DNA of 64,000 nucleotides from UBA1479 sp963976055 (GCA_963976055.1 CAXBJB010000001.1:62001-126000), one strand, 5' to 3'; counted from the first letter of the stretch, positions 53,852-63,079 are shown. Notes: generated by a model from the sequence alone, not told the origin. Numbers and translations are program-made.

Positions 53852-55003
53852 ATGAATTTTGAGGAACATGCAGGTAAGCCGCTTCTGAAGGCGGCCGGAA
53901 TCCCCGTGCCCGACGGCGGGGTTGCGACAACGGCGGATCAGGCGGCGGACATCGCCGGGCCGCTCGGCAAGGTCGCCGTGAAGGCCCAGGTGCCGACGGG
54001 CAAGCGCGGCAAGGCCGGCGGCATCAAGATCGCCGACGATGCGGCCGCGGCCAAGGCGGCGGCCGAGGCGATCCTGGGCATGACCATCGGCGAGCATGTG
54101 GTGGAAAAGGTCCTGGTCGAACAGGCGACCGCGTTCACCCGTGAATTCTATGCAGCATGCATCAACGACCCGGAAACCAAGGGGCCGAAGATCCTGTTCT
54201 CGACCTTGGGCGGCATGGATGTCGAGGAAGCGGCGGAGCAGGACCCCAATGCCATGCGCTCGCTTAGCATCGATATCCGCCACGGCCCGGACCTGGCGCA
54301 TGTTCGCGCCATGTTGGACGGCGCCGGTCTGGACGGTCTGGAAGACCAAGTCGCGGGTCTGCTGATGAAGCTCTATGACGCTTACCGGGCCAACGACGCG
54401 GAACTGATGGAAATCAATCCGCTGGCCGTGACCGAGGCGGGCGGGCTGATCGCGCTGGACTGCAAGTTCACCATGGACGACAGCGCCCTGCCGCGCCACG
54501 AGGAGACGGCCAAGTCCGGCACGCCCGACAAGCTGACGGGCCTGGAAGCCAAGGGCAAGGAACTGGACCTCAAGTACATCGAACTGGAAGGCGACGTCGG
54601 GGTCATCGCCAACGGCGCCGGCCTGACCATGACGACCATGGACGTCGTCCGCCATCACGGCGGTACGCCCGCCAACTTCCTGGAAATCGGCGGTGAGAGC
54701 TACACCAAGGGCACGGAAGCCCTGTCCCTGGTGCTCGACAATCCCAAGGTGAAGTCGCTGGTCATCAATTTCTGCGGCGCCTTCGCGCGTACCGACGTGA
54801 TGACCGACGGCATTCTCAAGGCCTGGGAAGAACTGAAACCCACATTGCCGACGTTCTGGTCCGTGCACGGCACGGGTGACGTCGAGGCCGTGGCCATGTT
54901 GAAGGAACGGATCGGGGTCGATCCCCTGCCGGACATGTCGGCCGCCTGCAAGGCTGCGGTGGACGCCGCGAAAGCCAATAAAAATAAAGGAGCCGCGAAA
55001 TGA
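53852..55003 (+). CDS. ADP-forming acyl-CoA ligase, beta (ATP-grasp) subunit, SucC/MtkA-like
   Basis: 383 residues. N-terminal NFEEHAGKPLLKAAGIPVP and the ATP-grasp stretch VKAQVPTGKRGKAGGIKI are typical of SucC-like proteins, but divergent from housekeeping SucC. EINPLAV near residue 190 carries the metal-binding Glu/Asn, and GAGLTMTTMDVV plus NFLEIGG form the CoA-ligase domain. The fold interconverts acid + CoA + ATP with acyl-CoA + ADP. Alternatives are malate-CoA ligase or sulfoacetate-CoA ligase; linkage to the acylating dehydrogenase favours a pathway-specific acid. The alpha subunit gene overlaps its end by 4 bases. Confidence 0.88.
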   Translation: MNFEEHAGKPLLKAAGIPVPDGGVATTADQAADIAGPLGKVAVKAQVPTGKRGKAGGIKIADDAAAAKAAAEAILGMTIGEHVVEKVLVEQATAFTREFYAACINDPETKGPKILFSTLGGMDVEEAAEQDPNAMRSLSIDIRHGPDLAHVRAMLDGAGLDGLEDQVAGLLMKLYDAYRANDAELMEINPLAVTEAGGLIALDCKFTMDDSALPRHEETAKSGTPDKLTGLEAKGKELDLKYIELEGDVGVIANGAGLTMTTMDVVRHHGGTPANFLEIGGESYTKGTEALSLVLDNPKVKSLVINFCGAFARTDVMTDGILKAWEELKPTLPTFWSVHGTGDVEAVAMLKERIGVDPLPDMSAACKAAVDAAKANKNKGAAK

Positions 55004-55875
55004 TTATCCGTGGAACGCATCGGGTGATCGTGCAGGGCATCACCGGCAAGCAAGGGACCTTCTGGTCCGAACGCATGATGGAATACGGCACCAAGATCGT
55101 CGGCGGCGTGAACCCGAAAAAGGCCGGGACCGAACATATCGGCGTGCCCGTGTTCGGCTCCGCCGTGGATGCCATGAAGGGGCTCGACGGCGGCTTCGAC
55201 GTCTCCATCCTGTTCATCCCGCCCATGGGGGCCAAGGCGGCGGCGTTGGACGCCATCGAGGCCGGGGCTAAGGCCGTGGTCTGCCTGACCGAACACATCC
55301 CCGTGCAGGACGTCATGTACATGATGGCGGCGGCGAAGGAGCGGGGGGTCAAGATCATCGGCCCCAATACCGCCGGCGGCGTGACACCCGGCGAATGCTT
55401 CACGGGCTTCATGCCGGCCTTCAACGAGAAAATCTTCCGGCCAGGCAACGTCGGCATCATCTCGCGCTCAGGCTCGCTCGGCACCCTGATGTGCCTGAAC
55501 GTGGTGCAGGCAGGGTTCGGCATTTCCGCCTTCATCGGTATTGGGGGCGATCCGATCATCGGCACCACCACCCGCGATGCGCTGGAAGCCCTGGATGCGT
55601 TCGAGAAGACCGACGCCGTCGTCATGGTCGGCGAGATCGGCGGCGCCATGGAGGAACACGCGGCGGAATATGCCGCGACCATGAACAAGCCCATGGCCGC
55701 TTTCATTGCCGGCGGCGCCGCGCCCGCGGGCAAGAAAATGGGCCATGCCGGTGCCATCGTCATGGGCAACAAGGGGACGTACCAGTCCAAGGCCGACGCC
55801 CTGTCGGCGGCGGGCGTGGCGATCCTCGACACGCCCATGGATGTGGGGCCGGTGCTCAAGGAGCGGATGGGCTGA
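55000..55875 (+). CDS. ADP-forming acyl-CoA ligase, alpha subunit, SucD/MtkB-like
   Basis: 291 residues. CoA-binding Rossmann domain (VIVQGITGKQGTFWSE), NPKKAGTEHIGVPVFGS, and a ligase domain with SRSGSLGTLMCLN and GGDPIIGTTTRDALEA. The phosphohistidine loop is intact (KKMGHAGAIVMG). Pairs with the beta subunit just upstream through ATGA coupling. Run in the ATP-making direction it would conserve energy from the acyl-CoA produced by the dehydrogenase. A strong terminator follows. Confidence 0.9.
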   Translation: MIIRGTHRVIVQGITGKQGTFWSERMMEYGTKIVGGVNPKKAGTEHIGVPVFGSAVDAMKGLDGGFDVSILFIPPMGAKAAALDAIEAGAKAVVCLTEHIPVQDVMYMMAAAKERGVKIIGPNTAGGVTPGECFTGFMPAFNEKIFRPGNVGIISRSGSLGTLMCLNVVQAGFGISAFIGIGGDPIIGTTTRDALEALDAFEKTDAVVMVGEIGGAMEEHAAEYAATMNKPMAAFIAGGAAPAGKKMGHAGAIVMGNKGTYQSKADALSAAGVAILDTPMDVGPVLKERMG

Positions 55876-55899
55876 CGGCCCGAACCGGACAAGACCAGA

Positions 55900-55931
55900 A
55901 ACAGGGCCGGGCGGCAGCGTCCGGCCCTGTT
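55900..55931. terminator. Bidirectional terminator between the CoA ligase and MscS genes
   Basis: AACAGGGCCGG and CCGGCCCTGTT form a perfect 11-bp stem with a 10-base loop in the 70-base convergent gap. The A-rich left flank and T-containing right flank fit termination on both strands. Confidence 0.75.
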
Positions 55932-55945
55932 CCATTGTCTTCGCC

Positions 55946-57250
55946 CTATTTCTTCTTTTCTTCGATGGTGATCACCCGGTGCGGGTAGGGGATCTGGATG
56001 TTGTTCGCCTGCAGCGCCTGCCAGATCATGAACAACAGATCCGCGCCGACGCGGTTCTTGCCGTCGTCGATGCCCTCCATCCAGAACTCGACCAAGATTT
56101 CGATCCCGCTTTCGGCGAACGTGGAGATTTCCGCGTCGGGCCGTTCCTCGATCGGGATATCCTCGCCGGACAGCACGCGCGGATGTGAGGCGACGGTTTC
56201 GCGCAAAATCTGGAACAGCTTCTCCAGGTCGGTGCCGTAGGCGACTTCGAAGGTGATCGGATAGCGCTGTTTCTGGTTGTTGTGGGTCCAGTTGACGAAG
56301 GCCGTGGTGATGAACTTCTCGTTCGGCACCATGATGTCCTTGCCGTCATAGGTCTCCAGGATCGCCGAACGCATGCCCAGTTCCCGGATTGTTCCGGCGC
56401 GGCCGTCCTCCAGTTCGACGTAGTCGCCGATCGTGAGCGAGCGGTCGAGCAGGATGATCACGCCGGAGATGAAGTTGGACGCGATCTGCTGCAGGCCGAA
56501 GCCCAGGCCGACGCCGATCGCGCCGCCGAACACGACCAGCGCGGTCAGGTCGATCCCCGCGACCTGCAGGAACAAAAGACTGAAGACGACGACCAGGGCA
56601 ACCTGGAAGGACTTCAGCGCCAGTTCGCGGGTCGTGTCGTCGAGCGACGCGCGGGTGCGGATCAGGTCCAGCCCCTTGGTGTTCGACATCCGGCCGATCC
56701 AGAACAGCAGGATGCCGAAGATCAGGGTCCGGAGTAGCGCGTATAACGAGAACTTGATGCTGCCCAGCTCGAGGACGACACCTTCGAACACGGCGATCAG
56801 ATCGTCCAGCACGCTGAAGGCGTAGAGGGCGATGATCGGCATGACGATGAAGTTGAGGAAGTATTTCACGTACGGGCTTTGCACGAAGCGCGTGGTGATC
56901 AGCAGCACCAGGGTGAAGGCGTAGAAACCCTGCACCAGCTTGACGAGCCAGGCGTGGTGGAAGAATCCGCCCGAGATGGCGACGGCGACCCCCATCAGCG
57001 TCGCGCCGATCGCCGGAAACAGGAGGTCGCGGATCGGGTGGAAAGCGGCGGCAAGGCGGCGGCGAATACGCCGAGTGCCGTCATTCTCGGCATTGGCGGC
57101 GGCGTCCAGGCGGCGTCTCAGGTTCGACGACACGAGCCAGGCGACGGCAACCGTCAGGACAACCACCAACAGCTGCAGGATGAATTCCTCGCTGGTGACG
57201 GTCCGGGCGATCAGGTCGAGAAGTTCTTGAAGGTTGGCGATATCGTCCAC
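55946..57250 (-). CDS. MscS-family mechanosensitive channel
   Basis: 434 residues, GTG start with AGGAA 9 bases upstream. About five N-terminal membrane helices; the pore helix is TALVVFGGAIGVGLGFGLQQ followed by IASNFISGVIILLDRSLTIGDYVEL, the best-conserved MscS segment. The beta domain (GTIRELGMRSAILETYDGKDIMVPN) and a C-terminal alpha/beta domain complete the channel. It releases solutes on hypo-osmotic shock; the same genome makes the NAGGN osmolyte. Terminator shared with the CoA ligase operon. Confidence 0.93.
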   Translation of the reverse strand: MDDIANLQELLDLIARTVTSEEFILQLLVVVLTVAVAWLVSSNLRRRLDAAANAENDGTRRIRRRLAAAFHPIRDLLFPAIGATLMGVAVAISGGFFHHAWLVKLVQGFYAFTLVLLITTRFVQSPYVKYFLNFIVMPIIALYAFSVLDDLIAVFEGVVLELGSIKFSLYALLRTLIFGILLFWIGRMSNTKGLDLIRTRASLDDTTRELALKSFQVALVVVFSLLFLQVAGIDLTALVVFGGAIGVGLGFGLQQIASNFISGVIILLDRSLTIGDYVELEDGRAGTIRELGMRSAILETYDGKDIMVPNEKFITTAFVNWTHNNQKQRYPITFEVAYGTDLEKLFQILRETVASHPRVLSGEDIPIEERPDAEISTFAESGIEILVEFWMEGIDDGKNRVGADLLFMIWQALQANNIQIPYPHRVITIEEKKK

Positions 57251-57383
57251 GTTGGCGGTTCCTGCTGCCGAAATCGCATGTATTTTCCAATCATAATGTG
57301 ACGGTCAGAACCTGCAATCGCGATTTGCCGCGCCAGCGGTGTTGGCGGTATGTTAGCGCAAATTCGACCACTGGAGTGACGAT

Positions 57384-58166
57384 ATGACCCCGCCTGACGG
57401 CCCCGGCCAGACCACCGACCACCCGACCATGTCCGACACCATCCGCGTTTTGGGCCAGCGGCGCTCGATCCGCGCGTTCTCGGACAAGCCGGTGACCGAC
57501 GATCAGGTCACGGCGATCCTGGAAGCGGCCCGCCGGGCCCCGACCTCGGCCAACCTGCAGGCCTATTCCGTGGTCGTCGTGCGCGACCCGGACACCAAGG
57601 AAAAGCTCGCCAAGATCGCCGGTGGGCAGAAGCACATCATGACCTGCCCGGTGTACTTCGCCTTCGTCGCCGACCTGACGCGGATCGAGGCGGCGTTCCG
57701 GCGCAACGGCAACGATCTCGACGACAACAACCTGGAAATGGGCCTGATGGCTTCCATCGACGCGTCGCTGGTCGGCATGGCCGCCTATGTGGCGGCGGAC
57801 AGCATCGGCATCCAGGGCGTGATGATCGGCGCCATGCGCAACGACCCGGAGGCGGTCGCCGATATTCTGGGTCTTCCTTACCGCGCCTATGTGGTGTTCG
57901 GCATGTGCCTGGGCTATCCGGCGGAAGCGCCGAAGCAGAAACCCCGCATGGCCGCCGAGGGCATCATCCATTACGAACGCTACGACGCGGAAAAGGCGCT
58001 GGCCGTGGTCGATACCTACAACGCCGACCTGAAGGCCCATTACGACTCCGTGGGCAAGCCGACGGCGGACGACTCCTGGTCCGCCGATGTCGACAAGAAA
58101 TATGCCCAGCGCCCCCGCGACCACCTGCGCGACGCCTTGAAAAAGCATGGGTTCGATTTCCGCTGA
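57384..58166 (+). CDS. Nitroreductase-family FMN oxidoreductase (NfsA/FRP-like)
   Basis: 260 residues. The family start motif is LGQRRSIRAFSDKPV, with RRAPTSANLQAYSVVVV binding FMN phosphate, and GLPYRAYVVFGMCLGYP near residue 160 closing the flavin site. NAD(P)H-dependent reduction of nitro compounds, quinones or flavins is the usual activity; physiological substrate unknown. In-frame ATG at 57429 (MSDTIRV) is an alternative start. It is divergent from the MscS gene. Confidence 0.9.
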   Translation: MTPPDGPGQTTDHPTMSDTIRVLGQRRSIRAFSDKPVTDDQVTAILEAARRAPTSANLQAYSVVVVRDPDTKEKLAKIAGGQKHIMTCPVYFAFVADLTRIEAAFRRNGNDLDDNNLEMGLMASIDASLVGMAAYVAADSIGIQGVMIGAMRNDPEAVADILGLPYRAYVVFGMCLGYPAEAPKQKPRMAAEGIIHYERYDAEKALAVVDTYNADLKAHYDSVGKPTADDSWSADVDKKYAQRPRDHLRDALKKHGFDFR

Positions 58167-58217
58167 GCCCGCGCTCTGTCGACTGATTGCCATTTGCCGT
58201 GCCGTTCACCATTCACG

Positions 58218-58547
58218 ATGAACCCGAGGGCCCATGCCGAGCGCGACCGCCACCGCTATCACCTGTTCGATTTCTCGGACATCGACCGCGACGCCCTGTT
58301 CGCGCTGACGGAAGCCATCGGCACCGCTCACGCCGCCAAGTCGCGGGAAATCTTCGGCGACCGGGAAAATCCCAAATACACCGGCCTGATCTCGCCGCAC
58401 GAGAAGATGCAGATGGTCTTCCGGGCCTTTATCGACTCCAATCCGCGCCCGCCGGGTCATATGATCAAGAGATTCACCAACGTGAAGCAGGCGCGGGCCT
58501 GGCTGCGGGAATGCCTGAACGGGAAACATTCCGAAAACGTCGATTGA
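58218..58547 (+). CDS. Small soluble protein, possibly SpoIIAA/STAS-like
   Basis: 109 residues. The sequence alternates charged helices and short strands (RYHLFDFSDID, MVFRAFIDSN, TNVKQARAWLRECLNG). The C-terminal pattern of hydrophobic residues before a KQARAWLREC helix recalls SpoIIAA-like STAS proteins, but I cannot confirm this. Start chosen at the ATG at 58218; one at 58194 is possible and neither RBS is strong. It lies 63 bases upstream of the antiporter gene, same strand. Confidence 0.55.
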   Translation: MNPRAHAERDRHRYHLFDFSDIDRDALFALTEAIGTAHAAKSREIFGDRENPKYTGLISPHEKMQMVFRAFIDSNPRPPGHMIKRFTNVKQARAWLRECLNGKHSENVD

Positions 58548-58610
58548 ATTTCACGCCCCGTGGGCCATGTTTGAGCCTTCGCGCAGGCCGTCATCACCTC
58601 GGGGCAAAAC

Positions 58611-60416
58611 ATGACCGCAAGTTTTCTCGTCCAGGCCGCGGTCTTTCTTGCCGCCGCCGCGATCGCCGCACCGATCGCCAAGAAGCTGAACATCTCCTCC
58701 GTGCTGGGATATCTCGCCGCGGGGGTGCTGATCGGGCCCTACGGGCTCGGCTTTGTCTATTCCGTCTATCAGGTCGAAAGCATCCTCCACATCGCCGAAT
58801 ACGGCGTGGCGCTGTTGCTGTTCCTGATCGGCCTGGAACTGCGGCCGAAGCGTCTGTGGACCATGCGGCAATCCATTTTCGGCCTGGGGGCCGGGCAGGT
58901 CGCCGTTTGCGCCCTCTGTCTCGCCCCCCTGGCCACTCTGTTCGGCATTTCCTGGGACAAGGCCGTGTTCGTCGCTCTGGCGCTGTCCCTGTCGTCGACC
59001 GCCTTCGTCCTTCAGGTGCTGGAGGAAAAGGGCGAGTTGACCACCCGCCACGGGCGCGCCGCGTTCTCCATTCTGCTGTTTCAGGATTTGGCCGCCATTC
59101 CGCTGATCGCGATGATCCCGCTGTGGGGGGCGGGCGCACCCGGATCTGGCCTGTCCCTGACCGACGCGGGCTTTGCCATCGGCGCAATCCTGGCCGTCGT
59201 CGTGGTCGGGCGCTACCTCCTGTCCCGGCTGTACAAGCTGGTCGCCCTGACCGGCGTGCGCGAGGCCCTGACCGCGAGTGCTCTTCTGACCGTGGTCGGC
59301 GTGGCGCTGCTGATGGAGGCGGTCGGTCTGTCGGCGGCCTTGGGCGCCTTCCTGGCCGGAGCACTCCTCGCCGATTCGCCCTACCGGCATCAGATCGAGG
59401 CCGATATCGCGCCGTTCGAAGGCCTGCTGCTCGGCCTGTTCTTCACCGCCATCGGCATGGCGCTGAATCTCAACCTGCTGGCCGACAAACCCCTGGTGAT
59501 CGCCCTCGGCGTGGCCGGGCTGGTCGCCGTCAAGGCGGCGGTGGTGTTCGGGCTTGGCCGGATGCGCGGGCTCGACACCCCGGCGGCGCGGCGGCTCGCC
59601 ATGGCCGTCTCGCAGGGTGGGGAATTTGCCTTCGTGCTGTTCTCCACGGCGCTGGGCGCCAACGTGATCGAACGCGATCTGGCTGACCTGCTGTCGGTCA
59701 TCGTCACGCTGTCCATGCTGTCGACGCCGCTGCTGCTGGCCGCCGACAGCCTGCTTGCCCGCAAGGGGGCGGCGGCCACCGACGCCCATGACGACATGCC
59801 CGAGGAAATGGGCCATGTGGTGATCGCCGGGTTCGGGCGGTTCGGCCAGATCACCGCCCGCGTCCTGGGGGCGCGGGGCATTCCGTTCATCGCCCTCGAC
59901 AATTCCCCGGAACAGGTCGACCTGGTCGCCCGTTTCGGCAGCCGGGCGTACTTCGGCGACGCCAGCCGTCTGCATATCCTGGAGGCCGCGCAGACGCGCA
60001 AGGCGCGGGCCTTCGTGCTCGCCATCGACGATGTCGAGGCGTCGATGCGCACGGCGGAAATCGTGCGCCGCCACTTCCCCGACGTGCCGGTGTTCGCGCG
60101 TGCGCGCAACCGCCAGCACGCCCACCGGCTGATGGACTTGGGGGTCAAGCACATCCGCCGGGAGACGTTCCTGTCGGCCCTCGACCTGACGCGGGAGGTT
60201 CTGGGCGGCCTCGGCTTTTCTAATGCCGAAGTCACGGGCATGACCGACGCCTTCCGTCGGCATGACGAACAGCGCCTGTTCGAGGATTACGCCGATTACG
60301 CGGATCAGCAAAAGCTTCAGGTCAAGGCGCGCAAGTACCAGGAGGAACTGGTCGATCTGTTCAAGCAGGACGCTGCCGGGCTGGGCGGAGAGACGCCGGA
60401 GGACGGCAAGGGATGA
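58611..60416 (+). CDS. CPA2-family monovalent cation:proton antiporter with RCK domain (KefB-like)
   Basis: 601 residues. Twelve or so membrane helices occupy residues 5-375, with EYGVALLLFLIGLELRPKRL and the paired helices QGGEFAFVLF typical of KefB/C. The cytoplasmic TrkA-N/RCK domain follows (HVVIAGFGRFGQITARVL nucleotide motif, then the ALDNSPEQVDLV acidic turn). It probably exports potassium in exchange for protons under electrophile or pH stress. No ancillary KefG/F flavoprotein gene is adjacent, but the nitroreductase two genes upstream is flavin-dependent. Confidence 0.92.
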   Translation: MTASFLVQAAVFLAAAAIAAPIAKKLNISSVLGYLAAGVLIGPYGLGFVYSVYQVESILHIAEYGVALLLFLIGLELRPKRLWTMRQSIFGLGAGQVAVCALCLAPLATLFGISWDKAVFVALALSLSSTAFVLQVLEEKGELTTRHGRAAFSILLFQDLAAIPLIAMIPLWGAGAPGSGLSLTDAGFAIGAILAVVVVGRYLLSRLYKLVALTGVREALTASALLTVVGVALLMEAVGLSAALGAFLAGALLADSPYRHQIEADIAPFEGLLLGLFFTAIGMALNLNLLADKPLVIALGVAGLVAVKAAVVFGLGRMRGLDTPAARRLAMAVSQGGEFAFVLFSTALGANVIERDLADLLSVIVTLSMLSTPLLLAADSLLARKGAAATDAHDDMPEEMGHVVIAGFGRFGQITARVLGARGIPFIALDNSPEQVDLVARFGSRAYFGDASRLHILEAAQTRKARAFVLAIDDVEASMRTAEIVRRHFPDVPVFARARNRQHAHRLMDLGVKHIRRETFLSALDLTREVLGGLGFSNAEVTGMTDAFRRHDEQRLFEDYADYADQQKLQVKARKYQEELVDLFKQDAAGLGGETPEDGKG

Positions 60417-60422
60417 GCGCCG

Positions 60423-61031
60423 TCAGGCGCTGAGCGCGGCCGGCCGGTTCATGTTGTCGAACAGGCGGGCGACGATCATCTTGATCAGGTAGAGCCCGAA
60501 TTCCGGGTTGTCGGCGAACAGCTCCAGCACCCGCTGTTCCGCGATGGCGAGGACCACGCAGTCGTCGCGGCATTCCACGGTCTGCGAGCGTTTGCGGTCC
60601 GGCGCGAACATGGCGATCTCGCCGATCAGGTTGCCCGGCCCGATATCGAGGCCCAGTTCGACGATATGGGCCCGCCCCGCCGCTAGATAGAAGATGTCCT
60701 GGGCCGCGTCGCCCCGCCGGCACAGAAATTCCCCCTTGGCGACGCGGCGCTCCGTCATGAAGGGCAGCAGGGATTTCACGTCGAATTCCGCATGGGCCAT
60801 TTCATGGATGCGGCGCTTCAGGCGCACGGCCTGATACAGGCGCATCGCGTTCAGCGGAAACAGGCAGCCGTGCAGCACCATGATCGGCACCAGGTCGCCG
60901 TAGACGCCGTAGGAAAAGAACAGGAAATTGCTGGCCAGCCCGACAATCCGAAGCGGGATCATCGACTTCATCCAAAAGGTGACGAAGACCGCGCCGGACG
61001 CGACGTAGCCGAGAATTTCCAGTAACTGCAT
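60423..61031 (-). CDS. Membrane-anchored cyclic-nucleotide-binding protein
   Basis: 202 residues from the ATG at 61031, which has GGGGAG upstream. About three membrane helices at the N-terminus (LLEILGYVASGAVFVTFWM, then IVGLASNFLFFSYGVYG) resemble a half PQ-loop protein. The remainder is a cNMP-binding beta-roll with GNLIGEIAMF and the phosphate-cassette Arg in RSQTVECRDD. No DNA-binding domain is present, so it acts at the membrane, perhaps gating or anchoring a partner. Two class III cyclases in this window could supply its ligand. Confidence 0.82.
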   Translation of the reverse strand: MQLLEILGYVASGAVFVTFWMKSMIPLRIVGLASNFLFFSYGVYGDLVPIMVLHGCLFPLNAMRLYQAVRLKRRIHEMAHAEFDVKSLLPFMTERRVAKGEFLCRRGDAAQDIFYLAAGRAHIVELGLDIGPGNLIGEIAMFAPDRKRSQTVECRDDCVVLAIAEQRVLELFADNPEFGLYLIKMIVARLFDNMNRPAALSA

Positions 61032-61141
61032 GTGCTCCCCGATCGGTCTTGTTTTTAGACCATACCTTCTAACCACTCACAGGGGGGTGGGAAAGCATTC
61101 AATTTTTGGAATGTTCCGGGCGACGGTGGGCCGCCGGCCCG

Positions 61142-62779
61142 TCAGTCCTTGATGATCTCCGGTGCAGGCGGGGCCTTGCCCAAAATCATGTCTGCCGCCT
61201 TTTCCGCGATCATGATGGTCGCCGCGTTCAGGTTGGCGGACGGCATGTTGGGCATGATCGAGGCGTCGACCACGCGCAGGCCTTCCAGCCCGTGCAGGCG
61301 CAACTGGTCGTCGACCACGGTCGACTTGTCCGTCGCCGGGCCCATGCGGCAGGTGCCCATGGGGTGGAAGGTGGTGGTCGCGCGGATCTTGGCGGCTTCC
61401 ATCAGGTCTTCGTCGGACTGCACATGGTCGCCGGGAAATTCCTCGCCGTCGAAGTATTTGGCCATGGGGGCCGAGCGCAAGATGCGGCGGACCAGCTTCA
61501 TGCCGGCCAGCAGGACCTGGCGGTCCGTCTCGTGCTCCAGATAGCGGGGGTTGATGATCGGCTTGTCGAAGGGGTCGGTGCTGACCGCCTTCACATATCC
61601 GGTGCTTTCCGGGCGCTGCTGCCAGGAGGCCACGGTCATGCCGGGAAACTTGTCGAGCACGGTCTGGCGGCCCGAGACGTAGCTGGCCGGGGTGAAGGTC
61701 AATTGCAGGTCCGAATTGGCGATGGCGGGGTCGGAGCGCCAGAAGGCGTAGACCATGGTCGCCTGCAGGCCGAGCACGCTGGGCTTGCCCATCAGCCATT
61801 TCGCCACTTCGGGCACCAGGGCCAGGCCCTGGGCCCGCTGGTTGAGGCTGCCCGTGTTCTTGACCCGGGCGGTGAAGCGTGGCGCGTAATGGTCGCGCAG
61901 GCCCTGGCCCACGGCGGGCAGGGCGTGGCGGACGTCGACGCCCAATTCGCCCAGATGGGCCGGGTCGCCGATGCCGGACAACTGCAAAAGCTGCGGCGAG
62001 TTGATGACGCCGCCGGACAGGATGACTTCCTTTCGGGCGGCGATCTCATGCGCTTGGCCGCCGCGCCCGCCCTTCAGGAACCGCACACCGGTCACCCGTT
62101 TGCCGTCCATCACCAGGTCCGTGGCATGGGCGCTGGTGATGACGTTGAGTTTACCCTGCTTCATGGCCGGATGCAGGAAGGCCCGGGCGGCGCTCATCCG
62201 TCGGCGGTTGTAGATGGTGCGCTGGGTATAGGCCACGCCTTCCTGGTGGGCACCGTTGTAATCGGGATTGCGCGGGATGCCGCAGGCTTCGGCGCCGTCC
62301 ATGAAGGCTTCGCAAAGCTCGTGGGGCATGTCGGTGTCGGTGACGGTCAGCGATCCGTCGCGGCTGCGGAACCGCTCATCGGCTTCGCCGATGCGTTTTT
62401 CCGAGCGTTTGAAATAGGGCAGCACGTCGGCATAGCCCCAGCCCCGGTTGCCCATCTGCGCCCAGGAGTTGTAATCCTCGCGGTTGCCGCGGTTGTAGAC
62501 GTTGCCGTTGATCGACGACGATCCGCCCAGCGTCTTGCCGCGCGGGACCGGAATCGCTCGCCCGGCGGTCCATTCCGTCGGCTCCGTCTGATAGCGCCAA
62601 TTAAGCGTTTTGTGATCCAGCAGCTTCATGAAGCCGGCCGGGATATGGATCATGGGGTTCCAGTCGGGTGGCCCGGCTTCCAGCACGCAGACGGAATTCC
62701 TGCCGTCCGCCGAAAGCCGATTGGCCAGCACGCAGCCCGCCGATCCGGCGCCGATGATGATGTAGTCGTATGTGTCCAT
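61142..62779 (-). CDS. GMC-family FAD oxidoreductase (choline/alcohol dehydrogenase type)
   Basis: 545 residues. The ADP-binding motif is YIIIGAGSAGCVLANRLS, followed by VLEAGP, GMC signature 1 RGKTLGGSSSINGNVYNRG, signature 2 SGGVINSPQLLQLSGIG, and the C-terminal catalytic His region TTFHPMGTCRMG with VVDASIMPN. Members oxidise alcohols such as choline, polyethylene glycol or alkanols, passing electrons to oxygen or a quinone. Betaine aldehyde dehydrogenase and betI are absent nearby, so choline is not assured. No signal peptide. Confidence 0.92.
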   Translation of the reverse strand: MDTYDYIIIGAGSAGCVLANRLSADGRNSVCVLEAGPPDWNPMIHIPAGFMKLLDHKTLNWRYQTEPTEWTAGRAIPVPRGKTLGGSSSINGNVYNRGNREDYNSWAQMGNRGWGYADVLPYFKRSEKRIGEADERFRSRDGSLTVTDTDMPHELCEAFMDGAEACGIPRNPDYNGAHQEGVAYTQRTIYNRRRMSAARAFLHPAMKQGKLNVITSAHATDLVMDGKRVTGVRFLKGGRGGQAHEIAARKEVILSGGVINSPQLLQLSGIGDPAHLGELGVDVRHALPAVGQGLRDHYAPRFTARVKNTGSLNQRAQGLALVPEVAKWLMGKPSVLGLQATMVYAFWRSDPAIANSDLQLTFTPASYVSGRQTVLDKFPGMTVASWQQRPESTGYVKAVSTDPFDKPIINPRYLEHETDRQVLLAGMKLVRRILRSAPMAKYFDGEEFPGDHVQSDEDLMEAAKIRATTTFHPMGTCRMGPATDKSTVVDDQLRLHGLEGLRVVDASIMPNMPSANLNAATIMIAEKAADMILGKAPPAPEIIKD

Positions 62780-63079
62780 GCGGGGTCTTCAACCTGGATG
62801 ATATCTGGGGCGGGCTTCGCGCCGCTTGAAGCCCCTAGAAAACCCCATCACGGCGGGGCGCGGCAAGGGGCAATTCGGGAAGATTAATCGGCCGAGGTGG
62901 GGCGATCTGTACATATTGCGGCCTTCGGGCGAAGGGTGATAGCGTTCCTGTACCCGCTACGGGCCATGTTATCGGCACCGGCCGGGGCCTTGTCTTGGCG
63001 GTGCGATTTGTCGATGCACCGCCTCCTGTGTGGTTTCCTGGGCCTGCGTTCCCGCGGGGTTTTTCTGAAAGGGACTGCG
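62780..63079. other. Intergenic region, nothing clear
   Basis: This 300-base gap between the GMC gene and the EF-hand gene is normal GC. An open frame on the plus strand upstream of 63080 is hydrophobic in parts but has no RBS. I see no promoter match, repeat or RNA gene that I would defend. Confidence 0.4.

Noticed and set aside
53852..55875. Housekeeping TCA-cycle sucCD
   Set aside because: The alpha and beta sequences are divergent from typical SucCD, and no sucAB or mdh is adjacent. Housekeeping function is not excluded, so the call is left at ADP-forming acyl-CoA ligase.
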